Positions 1-5,684 are shown, counted from the first letter of the stretch. The stretch is DNA of 6,096 nucleotides from an uncultured Bacilli bacterium (GCA_947623855.1 CANQHW010000071.1:1-6096), one strand, 5' to 3'. Notes: generated from the letters alone by a model not told the origin. Program-made: numbers and translations.

Positions 1-379
1 GAGTAACCGTCTCAATTAACTTTTCCATCGTATAATCAGGACTTTTAATCACCCCCGAACTTAAAAATAATCCCTCTATATAATTCCTTCGATAAAAATT
101 AAGAGTAATCTTACATATCTCCTCCGGTGTAAATATTGCACGTTTTACATCATTACTTCTTCTATTAATACAATACTTACAATCAAAAATACAACAATTA
201 GTCATCAATATCTTCAGTAAAGAAATACATCTTCCATCACTCGCAAAAGAATGACATATTCCCGAAATAGAAGTATTACCTATAAAAGAATCCTTTCTTC
301 CCTTACTCCCAGAAGAAGAACAAGAAGCATCATACTTTGCACTATCTGCTAAAATTGTCAGCTTTTCTTTCAAATCCAT
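1..379 (-). CDS. Putative DNA modification/repair radical SAM protein, N-terminal 126 residues (partial)
   Basis: The frame opens at ATG 379-377 and runs off the left edge without a stop. A strong Shine-Dalgarno, AGGAGGTG on the minus strand (384-391), sits 4 nt upstream and fixes the start. The protein has AKYDASCSSSGS (residues 14-25), GICHSFASDGRCISLLKIL (40-58), a radical SAM cluster motif CxxxCxxC at C63, C67 and C70, INRRSND (71-77) and FYRRNYIEGLFLSSGV (95-110). From family knowledge, this set is diagnostic of the conserved radical SAM family annotated as putative DNA modification/repair protein, often encoded beside a uracil-DNA-glycosylase-like partner. That partner would lie outside this window. 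The CxxxCxxC cysteines are expected to bind a 4Fe-4S cluster that cleaves S-adenosylmethionine. The extra cysteines C20, C42 and C51 fall in strongly conserved blocks, and their role is not visible. The substrate is unknown, and the C-terminal two thirds are not present here. Confidence 0.9.
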   Translation of the reverse strand, partial: MDLKEKLTILADSAKYDASCSSSGSKGRKDSFIGNTSISGICHSFASDGRCISLLKILMTNCCIFDCKYCINRRSNDVKRAIFTPEEICKITLNFYRRNYIEGLFLSSGVIKSPDYTMEKLIETVT

Positions 380-397
380 AAAGCACCTCCTATCTAA

Positions 398-426
398 ATT
401 ATAAAACAATTGTTTGTAAATAACAA
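398..426 (-). promoter_or_regulatory. Candidate promoter for the radical SAM gene
   Basis: On the minus strand, a perfect -10 TATAAT (398-403) lies 17 nt from a moderate -35 TTGTTA (421-426). It is just upstream of the AGGAGGTG Shine-Dalgarno of the radical SAM gene, so the leader would be very short. The match is by eye. Confidence 0.55.
404..415. promoter_or_regulatory. 12-bp palindrome in promoter spacer, possible operator
   Basis: AAACAATTGTTT is a perfect 12-bp palindrome. It fills most of the spacer between the proposed -35 and -10 of the minus-strand promoter, where a bound regulator would block RNA polymerase. In sequence this AT-rich a palindrome of this length can arise by chance, and it does not resemble the Bacillota LexA box, so the regulatory role is only a suggestion. 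Confidence 0.3.
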
Positions 427-441
427 TGGTAATTTTAGGTA

Positions 442-470
442 TTGACAAAATAATAAGTTAGTTATAGAAT
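442..470 (+). promoter_or_regulatory. Promoter of the PKDFI gene pair
   Basis: A perfect -35 TTGACA (442-447) is followed after exactly 17 nt by TAGAAT (465-470), one mismatch from the consensus -10. The expected transcription start is near 477, about 23 nt before the ATG at 500. A GAGGGGG Shine-Dalgarno-like run lies at 483-489. This is the best sigma-A-type promoter in the window and should drive the two coupled genes downstream. Confidence 0.75.
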
Positions 471-499
471 ATAAAACTACTTGAGGGGGTAATTAATTA

Positions 500-1552
500 A
501 TGGAAAATGTTCAAGTTAAACCAATTAATAATAATGGTTTATTAAGTAATGGTAAAAAAGATTTAACAGAAGGAGTTATATTAAGTAAAGATAATGATCT
601 ACTTGTTTTAAAAACCGATAAATATAAAAGTACTTACTCATTTGTAATGGGTGCTGGTAATGATAAATTCGTTGTTACCAAAGATAATCGTTTAGTTTTT
701 ATCGCTTTAAAAACTTTCTTTAAACAAGTAATTGATAAATATAAAGTTCTAGGTAAAAAGTTACCTAAAGACTTTATTTCCAAAGATAATGATTCTATAA
801 CTTTGAAATTTAAAACAGAAAATCATGAGGAAAGCGTAAATAACGCTATTGAAATTGTATATAAACAAGATAGTATTACTTTTAAAATGACGGGTTTAGA
901 CAAAGATCCTTTCCAATATCAAGGAGTAGATATTAAAGTTTATCAATCATTATATTATAATCTTTATAAAGAAATTGAAACTTTAATAACTAATTTAAAT
1001 AATTTATTCATCATTCAACAAAAAATCGCCGTAGCAAATTTAAATAGTATAATGACTGTTTCTTCTAAAGGAGATACAGTAGAAATTGCCAAAGATAATA
1101 AAAAGTTAGCTATGATAAGCGGTTCTAAAGGAGTAACTTTTAGTTTAGATAAAGAAAATTATTCTTTTGAAGTATCTGCTGAAACTTTAGCAATTACCGA
1201 AAAGAAAATATATGCTATTCTAGAAAGTTTTATTGCAGCTTTAGAAATTAAAGTTAGTTTACATAAAGATTTATATCCTAAAGATTTTATAAATAATGGT
1301 GTTATTACTTATCATGATTTTACTGGAAATACTTTAATAATTAAAAAAGACGCCAAAAGAATTACAATTGATATAAAACGTGTAAAACCTACTGAAGATT
1401 TAATCGCCTTAATGAAATTTTATGGTGAAGAAGAAGCTTTATATACAAGAAAAATTACGGTAGATAATACTTATCCTGAATTAGATGAGTATTTCCAAAA
1501 CTTATTTACTGTTCTTAATGATTTAGATTCCAAACATCTAGGAAGAAGATAA
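500..1552 (+). CDS. Unrecognised cytoplasmic protein with two PKDFI-type repeats (paralog A)
   Basis: I do not recognise this 350-aa protein. It has no signal peptide or membrane segment and contains no Cys or Trp. It reads as alternating short beta strands with two long amphipathic helices per half. The two halves look like an internal duplication. The first half (about residues 20-170) has strands, a helix near 64-82, LPKDFI at 88-93, more strands, then a helix at 148-167. The second half (about 187-345) has strands, a helix near 230-250, YPKDFI at 259-264, strands, then a helix at 325-342. The PKDFI motifs are 171 residues apart. The C-terminus is LGRR. The start is supported by GAGGGGG at 483-489 (10 nt spacing) and the promoter upstream. 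The gene stops 2 nt before the next gene, which is a probable paralog, so the two are almost certainly co-transcribed and may form a complex. Function is unknown. Confidence 0.85.
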   Translation: MENVQVKPINNNGLLSNGKKDLTEGVILSKDNDLLVLKTDKYKSTYSFVMGAGNDKFVVTKDNRLVFIALKTFFKQVIDKYKVLGKKLPKDFISKDNDSITLKFKTENHEESVNNAIEIVYKQDSITFKMTGLDKDPFQYQGVDIKVYQSLYYNLYKEIETLITNLNNLFIIQQKIAVANLNSIMTVSSKGDTVEIAKDNKKLAMISGSKGVTFSLDKENYSFEVSAETLAITEKKIYAILESFIAALEIKVSLHKDLYPKDFINNGVITYHDFTGNTLIIKKDAKRITIDIKRVKPTEDLIALMKFYGEEEALYTRKITVDNTYPELDEYFQNLFTVLNDLDSKHLGRR

Positions 1553-1554
1553 TT

Positions 1555-2625
1555 ATGGAAATATCTCTAAATAAAGAATATAACGGAGTAAGTATAGATT
1601 TAGGTTATTATACCTTACATTTAATTAATCAAAATGGTAAATTGGGTTTTAAAATAAGTAGTAATCATAAAATAGAAGAAAAAACAGCCTTAATTTTACC
1701 CAACCGTGGTTTAGAAAATGCTATTTATCATATTTTCAAAGATTTTATAGCCAGAGTTATTGGGGTATCTACTATTGAAGGAATAGAAGAAATAGAAAAG
1801 TATCCTAAAGACTTTATAGTAATGGATAGAAAAAGTAGAACTATTTCTTTAAAAGGTTATGATAAAGATAATAATTCAGCTACTTTAAGTATGACTTATT
1901 ATAAGATTTTAGATGAAATTAAAATAACTATCGACCCCCAAATGACTGATAAAACTTACTATTTTCCTACTTTAAAAGAAGATAATAAAGAATATTATGG
2001 AGCATGTTTAAATTGTTATGCTAAAATGCTTGAAAATCTTGATAAAGTATATTTTAGTTTAATTGGAATAACAAAACCCATTATTAAACCTATCTTACCA
2101 GATTTTAAAGAATTTAAAGTAACAACAACTAATGTTAATAATAAAGGATTAGAAAATAGTGCTTATTTAGAAAACTATGGTTTAGATATGGCATTATTAG
2201 AAGATAATCTTGGTTCAATGCATGTATTTTCTTCTAATGATTATTTTATAATAACCAATAATTCCAATGATGAAAATGAAAAAAAAGTATTTGCTCTTAT
2301 AAGAGAAACTATGGAATTAATATTTGGATATCAAACTATAGCTAAAGTATCCGAGTTAGGAAGTTGTAATATAAAAATCGATTTTCTTAGAAAAAGAGTA
2401 GAATTTAATGATATTATTTTAAGTTATAATGAAGATAATATAGTATTTGATTTTAGCAAAGTAAAGAAATATAGAAGTAATGAGCACCATGCCATAATTG
2501 AGATGGTAGGGGGAATATCAGGGGCTGCTTATAATCTTAAAAAATTACTTTATAATTTAATTGCTATTTATGATAACTTAGAATTAGAAGATAAAAAGGG
2601 TAATACATTAGGAAGAAGAAAATAA
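1555..2625 (+). CDS. Unrecognised cytoplasmic protein, PKDFI-family paralog B
   Basis: This 356-aa protein is unrecognised. It has no signal peptide or membrane segment. Its layout matches the upstream gene: strands at about residues 11-35, a helix near 53-70, YPKDFI at 83-88, more strands (94-128), then a helix at 147-163. A second half (about 185-345) keeps the strand and helix pattern but has lost the exact motif, with a CNIKIDF segment at 271-277 in the comparable region, and ends with a helix near 325-341. The C-terminus is NTLGRRK, echoing LGRR in the first gene. Cysteines are C151, C154 and C271; C151xxC154 lies in a predicted helix, so metal binding is not obvious. The start follows the upstream stop by 2 nt, with purine-rich TAGGAAGAAGA (1539-1549) as the only Shine-Dalgarno candidate, which suggests translational coupling. 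The last codons form the 5' arm of a terminator hairpin. Homology to the first gene is inferred by eye from shared motif, tail and fold pattern. Confidence 0.85.
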   Translation: MEISLNKEYNGVSIDLGYYTLHLINQNGKLGFKISSNHKIEEKTALILPNRGLENAIYHIFKDFIARVIGVSTIEGIEEIEKYPKDFIVMDRKSRTISLKGYDKDNNSATLSMTYYKILDEIKITIDPQMTDKTYYFPTLKEDNKEYYGACLNCYAKMLENLDKVYFSLIGITKPIIKPILPDFKEFKVTTTNVNNKGLENSAYLENYGLDMALLEDNLGSMHVFSSNDYFIITNNSNDENEKKVFALIRETMELIFGYQTIAKVSELGSCNIKIDFLRKRVEFNDIILSYNEDNIVFDFSKVKKYRSNEHHAIIEMVGGISGAAYNLKKLLYNLIAIYDNLELEDKKGNTLGRRK

Positions 2626-2686
2626 TTCTTCTTTTTTGTATGAAATAATAAATACTCGCACATACTAAAAATGGAGGAATTAACAT
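2601..2686 (+). repeat. Tandem gene-end repeat, copy 1
   Basis: This 86-bp unit begins inside the last codons of paralog B (encoding NTLGRRK and stop). It contains the terminator hairpin, an AT-rich spacer and a Shine-Dalgarno GGAGG (2673-2677). The first 40 bp (2601-2640) are identical to 2687-2726. The following spacer is only partly conserved, with substitutions and small indels, until AAAATGGAGGA, which is again shared with copy 2. Confidence 0.9.
2611..2637 (+). terminator. Intrinsic terminator overlapping the end of paralog B
   Basis: AAGAAGAA (2613-2620) pairs perfectly with TTCTTCTT (2626-2633) across the 5-nt loop AATAA. Two G-U pairs can extend the base, and a run of six T ends at 2637. 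The 5' arm lies within the codons for the GRRK tail and the stop codon sits in the loop. The stem is AT-rich and so weak, but the shape and T-run are those of an intrinsic terminator in a low-GC genome. Confidence 0.65.
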
Positions 2687-2711
2687 TAATACATTAGGAA
2701 GAAGAAAATAA
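2673..2711 (+). pseudogene. Possible stub of a collapsed third gene (Shine-Dalgarno fused to NTLGRRK tail)
   Basis: A good Shine-Dalgarno GGAGG (2673-2677) is followed after 7 nt by ATT AAT ACA TTA GGA AGA AGA AAA TAA (2685-2711). In frame this gives I-N-T-L-G-R-R-K-stop, the same seven-residue tail that ends paralog B. The arrangement looks like the start signal of a gene joined directly to the end of another PKDFI-family gene, as if an internal deletion removed everything between. ATT is only a poor start codon, so a functional peptide is unlikely. A plain tandem duplication of the gene end is the main alternative. Confidence 0.35.
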
Positions 2712-2768
2712 TTCTTCTTTTTTGTATAAAATAATAAAAATGCTCCATAATAAAAATGGAGGATCAAT
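2687..2768 (+). repeat. Tandem gene-end repeat, copy 2
   Basis: This is the second copy of the gene-end unit, offset by 86 bp from the first. Positions 2687-2726 are identical to 2601-2640. The spacer has diverged and is slightly shorter, and the unit ends in AAAATGGAGGA, which here supplies the Shine-Dalgarno (2758-2762) of the ferritin-like gene starting at 2769. Confidence 0.9.
2697..2723 (+). terminator. Second, duplicate intrinsic terminator
   Basis: The hairpin is identical to the one ending paralog B: AAGAAGAA (2699-2706), loop AATAA, TTCTTCTT (2712-2719) and a T-run to 2723. With the first it forms two terminators in series ahead of the ferritin-like gene. That gene must therefore rely on read-through or on a promoter I could not identify in 2724-2757. 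Confidence 0.6.
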
Positions 2769-3218
2769 ATGAATAAAAATACTCAAGATTTAAAAGATAA
2801 TATCGATGCTTTAGACGAAATCCATAAAGGAGCTTGTATGGGGATGGATGCTTTAAATGATGTCTTTCCCAAAGTAGGGGATGAGGATTTACTTGGTGTT
2901 TTAAAAAAAGAATACCACGATTATAAAGACATCGCTCGTGCTATAGAAGACTTATACCCCGAATACAATAATGGAGAACCTCATAGCACCAGTGTAATGA
3001 ATAAAATGATGACCAAATGTGGAATTGATATGAATACCCAAAAAGATACCTCAAATTCCAAAATCGCCGAATTACTCCTAAATGGTGTTAATATGGGGAT
3101 TATTGAAGGAAGAAAAGCCTTAAATAAAAAAAATATTGATAAAAAAGTAAGTAAAATTATTAATGATTATGTATCTATGCAAGAAAAAGCCGTTGAAGTC
3201 TTAAAAAGGTATTTATAA
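2769..3218 (+). CDS. Ferritin-like four-helix hypothetical protein
   Basis: This 149-aa soluble protein is predicted almost entirely helical: helices near residues 5-33, 39-64, 96-118 and 123-148, with a Met-rich linker SVMNKMMTKCGIDMNT (75-90) between the second and third. The pattern resembles small uncharacterised ferritin-like (DUF2383-like) proteins of Bacillota, which share a KMM.K.GI.MNT segment followed by SKIAELL..G..MGI. That assignment is from memory of the family. Acidic and His residues that could bind metal include E17, H19, E48, H50, E101, E113 and E139, but no complete di-iron signature can be asserted. GGAGG at 2758-2762 with 6 nt spacing fixes the ATG. The gene follows two tandem terminators and converges on gltX 6 bp beyond its stop. 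The shared Shine-Dalgarno-bearing repeat suggests a history linked to the PKDFI genes. Confidence 0.8.
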   Translation: MNKNTQDLKDNIDALDEIHKGACMGMDALNDVFPKVGDEDLLGVLKKEYHDYKDIARAIEDLYPEYNNGEPHSTSVMNKMMTKCGIDMNTQKDTSNSKIAELLLNGVNMGIIEGRKALNKKNIDKKVSKIINDYVSMQEKAVEVLKRYL

Positions 3219-3219
3219 A

Positions 3220-3250
3220 AAGGATTACTTTAAAAGCGTAATCCTTCTTT
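3220..3250. terminator. Bidirectional intrinsic terminator between convergent genes
   Basis: AAGGATTAC (3220-3228) pairs perfectly with GTAATCCTT (3238-3246) around a 9-nt loop. On the plus strand the stem is followed by a T-rich stretch (CTTTTCATTTCTTC). On the minus strand it is followed by TTTTTATAAAT. It can therefore stop transcription from both the ferritin-like gene and gltX. The stop codon of gltX (3225-3227) lies inside the stem, and the right arm is within its last codons. Confidence 0.8.
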
Positions 3251-4856
3251 TCATTTCTTCTAATCCTAAAATCCGCATTATCTCATATAAATCAAAAGTA
3301 TCTTTTTTAGAAGTTAGAAAAACTCGTAATACCGTTGTTATATCACTAATATTACCTTTATATTTATTAGGGTTTTCTTTATATTCTTTATTAGATGTAG
3401 CATATCCAAAATCATTAGCTAATAATTTTAAACTATTTAACCATTCTTCTTTACTAATCCCCTCATAATAATACTTAGTTATATAAGTTGTAACAATATC
3501 TTTAATTAAATTAATATCCTTTATTTGTTGCCATTCATAAGTTAAATTATTAAATAACTCATCATACATAAACCAAATATAATCTTTAATAACCCCTAAA
3601 CTATAATAATCTTTTCTTGGTTTTGGTATCTCTCTTTCAATATTTAAAATAGCTATAGTTTTATCTTTATAAGATGTAATTAATTTATAAAACTCTATAT
3701 CATATATTTTTGTATAATCTAAAAGTAATTTATATAAATCTTTAGCTTTTAACCTACTAATATAATTCTTAGAAATATTATATAATTTATCTTTATCAAA
3801 TAAAGGACCACTTTTACTTATCTTATTTAATGAAAAAGGAAATTCTAAAATATCTTTATCTAAATTATTTTGATACCAACCCTCAAAATTAGTATTAATT
3901 AATGTGGCTAAATATATCTTTAAAGCTTCTGTAGGAATCCCCAATTCTTTATAAAAACTTACCTTTGCCCAAACATCTTTTCTTTTGGATAATTTTCTAA
4001 TGACCCCATTATCATTAATCATCACTGGTGGAATATGAGCATATTTTAAAGTAGTAAGATTTAAAGATGCAAATAACTCTAAATGAATAGGTAAAGAAGT
4101 AAACCAATTATGATCCCGAATTACTAAAGAAGTTCCCATTAAATAATCATCTACCACGTGCGCAAAATGGTAAGTTGGAAGACCATCCTTCTTACGAATT
4201 ACTATATCAAAAATATTAGCAGGTAAAGTAGTTTCTTTAATAACCCCATCTTTTATTTTAATAGTATCACTCTCTTTATTTAAAGATTTAAATCTAATAA
4301 CATAAGGTATCCCTAACTTTATATTCTTAACTATTTCTTCCTTAGTTAAATCCCGACATTTAGCATAACTTCCATAATAACCTGTCATAACTTTTTTATT
4401 TTCTTGTTCTTTGTGTAAGCTCTCTAAATATTCATCAGTACAAAAACAAGGATAAGCTCTACCAATAGTAACTAAATACTTAATAAAACTATCATAAATA
4501 CTTTGTCTTTTACTTTGAATATATGGTCCATAACTTCCTTTTTCTTTTTCTAAATTTAAAGGACCTTCATCAAAAGTTAAACCAAAATCATTTAAATCTT
4601 TAATAATATTTTCTATTCCCTCTTTTACTTTTCTTTTTTGATCAGTATCTTCAATCCGTAAAATAAATAAACCCTTATTTTGTTTAGCTAAAACATAATT
4701 TAAAAAAGCTGTATATAAGTTCCCTAAATGCGTAAACCCAGTAGGAGAAGGAGCATACCTCGTAATAAATTTATCTCTTCTAGGATATTTTTTTAAAACA
4801 TCTTCTAAATCTAAAGTATCCGTAAATAAAACTTCTGCTAATTCTTTATTTGACAT
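3225..4856 (-). CDS. gltX: Glutamate--tRNA ligase, clostridial long type
   Basis: This class I aminoacyl-tRNA synthetase charges tRNA-Glu with glutamate in the cytoplasm. The 543-aa protein has the N-terminal lead-in typical of the clostridial form (ELAEVLF at 5-11, KKYPRRD at 22-28), then RYAPSPTGFTHLGN (33-46) with HLGN as the HIGH signature, RIEDTD (67-72), and the KMSKS signature as KLSKR (288-292). In the zinc-binding region C137-x-C139 and C167 are present. The fourth ligand of the E. coli enzyme, His in a CxH pair, appears to be D169, so zinc binding is uncertain. Length exceeds the usual 470-490 residues because of the N-terminal extension and a larger C-terminal domain. GAGGAAG (4861-4867) precedes the ATG by 4 nt. 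The XRE gene ends 58 nt upstream with no clear terminator between. The only glutamyl-type enzyme seen here could be discriminating or non-discriminating; this cannot be decided from sequence alone. Confidence 0.95.
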   Translation of the reverse strand: MSNKELAEVLFTDTLDLEDVLKKYPRRDKFITRYAPSPTGFTHLGNLYTAFLNYVLAKQNKGLFILRIEDTDQKRKVKEGIENIIKDLNDFGLTFDEGPLNLEKEKGSYGPYIQSKRQSIYDSFIKYLVTIGRAYPCFCTDEYLESLHKEQENKKVMTGYYGSYAKCRDLTKEEIVKNIKLGIPYVIRFKSLNKESDTIKIKDGVIKETTLPANIFDIVIRKKDGLPTYHFAHVVDDYLMGTSLVIRDHNWFTSLPIHLELFASLNLTTLKYAHIPPVMINDNGVIRKLSKRKDVWAKVSFYKELGIPTEALKIYLATLINTNFEGWYQNNLDKDILEFPFSLNKISKSGPLFDKDKLYNISKNYISRLKAKDLYKLLLDYTKIYDIEFYKLITSYKDKTIAILNIEREIPKPRKDYYSLGVIKDYIWFMYDELFNNLTYEWQQIKDINLIKDIVTTYITKYYYEGISKEEWLNSLKLLANDFGYATSNKEYKENPNKYKGNISDITTVLRVFLTSKKDTFDLYEIMRILGLEEMKRRITLLK

Positions 4857-4874
4857 ATCTCTTCCTCATTTCAT

Positions 4875-4892
4875 AAGTATTTTAACATACTT
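4875..4892. promoter_or_regulatory. Inverted repeat over a possible gltX -10
   Basis: AAGTAT (4875-4880) and ATACTT (4887-4892) form a perfect 6-bp inverted repeat with a 6-nt centre. It overlaps TAAAAT on the minus strand (4879-4884), one mismatch from a -10 box and about 22 nt from the gltX start. No convincing -35 lies 17 nt upstream. It may be a small operator or chance, and no T-run suggests a terminator in the minus direction. Confidence 0.25.
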
Positions 4893-4914
4893 TTACTATA
4901 TAGGAAATAAAATC

Positions 4915-5505
4915 TTAATTATCCAAACATATTGCTCCTTGATTAATATAATAACCTTTAACATACTCTAATGATTTAAACATTTCCGCTAAAGATGTAC
5001 CTATCTTTAATTGTTCTTGACCTTCTTGATTGGATACTACTAAGTAATATGTTTCTTCTTGCTCTGTATAATCATTCCCATTAATATGTTTACCTGAATA
5101 AGTAACACTAAAGCTAGTAGTTTCATCCTTTAGTACACATTTAAAATCTGCCGAATATTTACTCGTAAAATCTTTTTTAGTAAACATTTTAAAAGAATAA
5201 AATAAGAGTAATCCAATAATAATGATATAGATAGTTAGTAAGATTATTTTAGTAAATTTAGTTTGTTTAATCATTAAATATTCTGTATTATTAAGTTTAT
5301 TTAATATTATGTTATTATCTACTAATTCATCAATAGATACATTAAATATTTTAGCTATTTTTTTAGTTTGTTCTAAATTCGGAGAAGTAATATTACTTTC
5401 CCAATTAGAAAGTGTTTGTCTTGTTATACCTAAAGTATTACTTAGTTTTTCTTGACTAATATTTTTTTCCTTTCTTAATTTAATTAATTTTTCACCTATA
5501 TTCAT
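4915..5505 (-). CDS. Membrane-anchored XRE-family transcriptional regulator
   Basis: The protein is 196 aa. The N-terminal XRE/Cro helix-turn-helix spans about residues 3-63, with the core ISQEKLSNTLGITRQTLSNW at 16-35 and the terminal FNVSIDELV at 54-62. A charged linker leads to a single hydrophobic segment at about 87-105 (starting IILLTIYIIII). A C-terminal domain of about 90 residues is then predicted outside the membrane. It holds two cysteines, C123 and C193, at its two ends. The layout suggests a one-component membrane sensor that binds DNA directly, though the ligand is unknown. The frame is open five codons further upstream to an ATG at 5520, but GGAGGTG (5511-5517) lies within those codons and 5 nt before the ATG at 5505, so 5505 is the real start. 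gltX follows 58 nt downstream on the same strand. Inverted repeats upstream suggest autoregulation. Confidence 0.9.
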   Translation of the reverse strand: MNIGEKLIKLRKEKNISQEKLSNTLGITRQTLSNWESNITSPNLEQTKKIAKIFNVSIDELVDNNIILNKLNNTEYLMIKQTKFTKIILLTIYIIIIGLLLFYSFKMFTKKDFTSKYSADFKCVLKDETTSFSVTYSGKHINGNDYTEQEETYYLVVSNQEGQEQLKIGTSLAEMFKSLEYVKGYYINQGAICLDN

Positions 5506-5510
5506 ATTTT

Positions 5511-5517
5511 CACCTCC
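5511..5517 (-). promoter_or_regulatory. Shine-Dalgarno that decides the XRE start
   Basis: GGAGGTG on the minus strand lies 5 nt from ATG 5505-5503. It also overlaps the codons that follow a more upstream in-frame ATG (5520-5518), which has no comparable site of its own. The shorter protein is therefore the right call. Confidence 0.85.
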
Positions 5518-5562
5518 CATTTATCATATCTTATAAAAACTCTTTTTTCTATCTAATAAATC

Positions 5563-5588
5563 TAACTTTTAGTTAAAAATACTTAACT
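5563..5588. promoter_or_regulatory. Cluster of TAACT/AGTTA half-sites upstream of the XRE gene, candidate operator
   Basis: Three half-sites alternate in orientation: TAACT (5563-5567), AGTTAA (5571-5576) and TTAACT (5583-5588). The last two make a perfect inverted repeat of 6 bp arms around 6 nt, and the first two another of 5 bp arms around 3 nt. The cluster is about 60-80 bp upstream of the XRE start, a usual place for autoregulatory binding by such regulators. Binding by this protein is inferred from position only, and no clear promoter could be assigned nearby. Confidence 0.4.
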
Positions 5589-5657
5589 TTTTTGGGAAAC
5601 ATTTATCAATACTAATAAAGTAATGCTCTAAAAAAAATTTAAGTATTATTTATATTT

Positions 5658-5679
5658 AAAAAAGTACCTAATCAGGTAC
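5658..5679 (-). terminator. Intrinsic terminator of the RHH gene
   Basis: On the minus strand, GTACCT (5679-5674) pairs with AGGTAC (5669-5664) around the tetraloop GATT, followed directly by six T (5663-5658). It begins 5 nt after the RHH stop codon. This is a textbook intrinsic terminator that isolates the RHH gene from the XRE gene downstream on the same strand. Confidence 0.85.
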
Positions 5680-5684
5680 CATAA

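Noticed and set aside
2685..2711. Functional 8-residue peptide INTLGRRK from an ATT start
   Set aside because: ATT initiates very poorly and the peptide is identical to the tail of paralog B. A duplication or deletion scar explains it better than a real gene.
2564..2767. Minus-strand open frame of 67 codons, hydrophobic and Tyr/Phe-rich
   Set aside because: It is the antisense of the paralog B end and of the two tandem repeats. It has no Shine-Dalgarno, and its apparent internal repetition just reflects the duplicated hairpin segment.
3225..4856. Mollicutes with UGA read as tryptophan
   Set aside because: The several tryptophans of gltX are encoded by TGG, and all frames read through with the standard code, so no recoding is needed.
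4875..4892. Terminator of the XRE gene
   Set aside because: The 6-bp AT-rich inverted repeat is not followed by a T-run on the minus strand, so an intrinsic terminator is not supported.
5506..5520. Five-codon N-terminal extension of the XRE protein starting at ATG 5520
   Set aside because: The extension codons contain the GGAGGTG Shine-Dalgarno of the ATG at 5505, and the upstream ATG has no site of its own.
5664..5679. GTACCT-AGGTAC inverted repeat as an operator for the RHH protein
   Set aside because: It sits 5 nt after the RHH stop and is followed on that strand by six T, which is a terminator; it shares no motif with the two operator-like sites.
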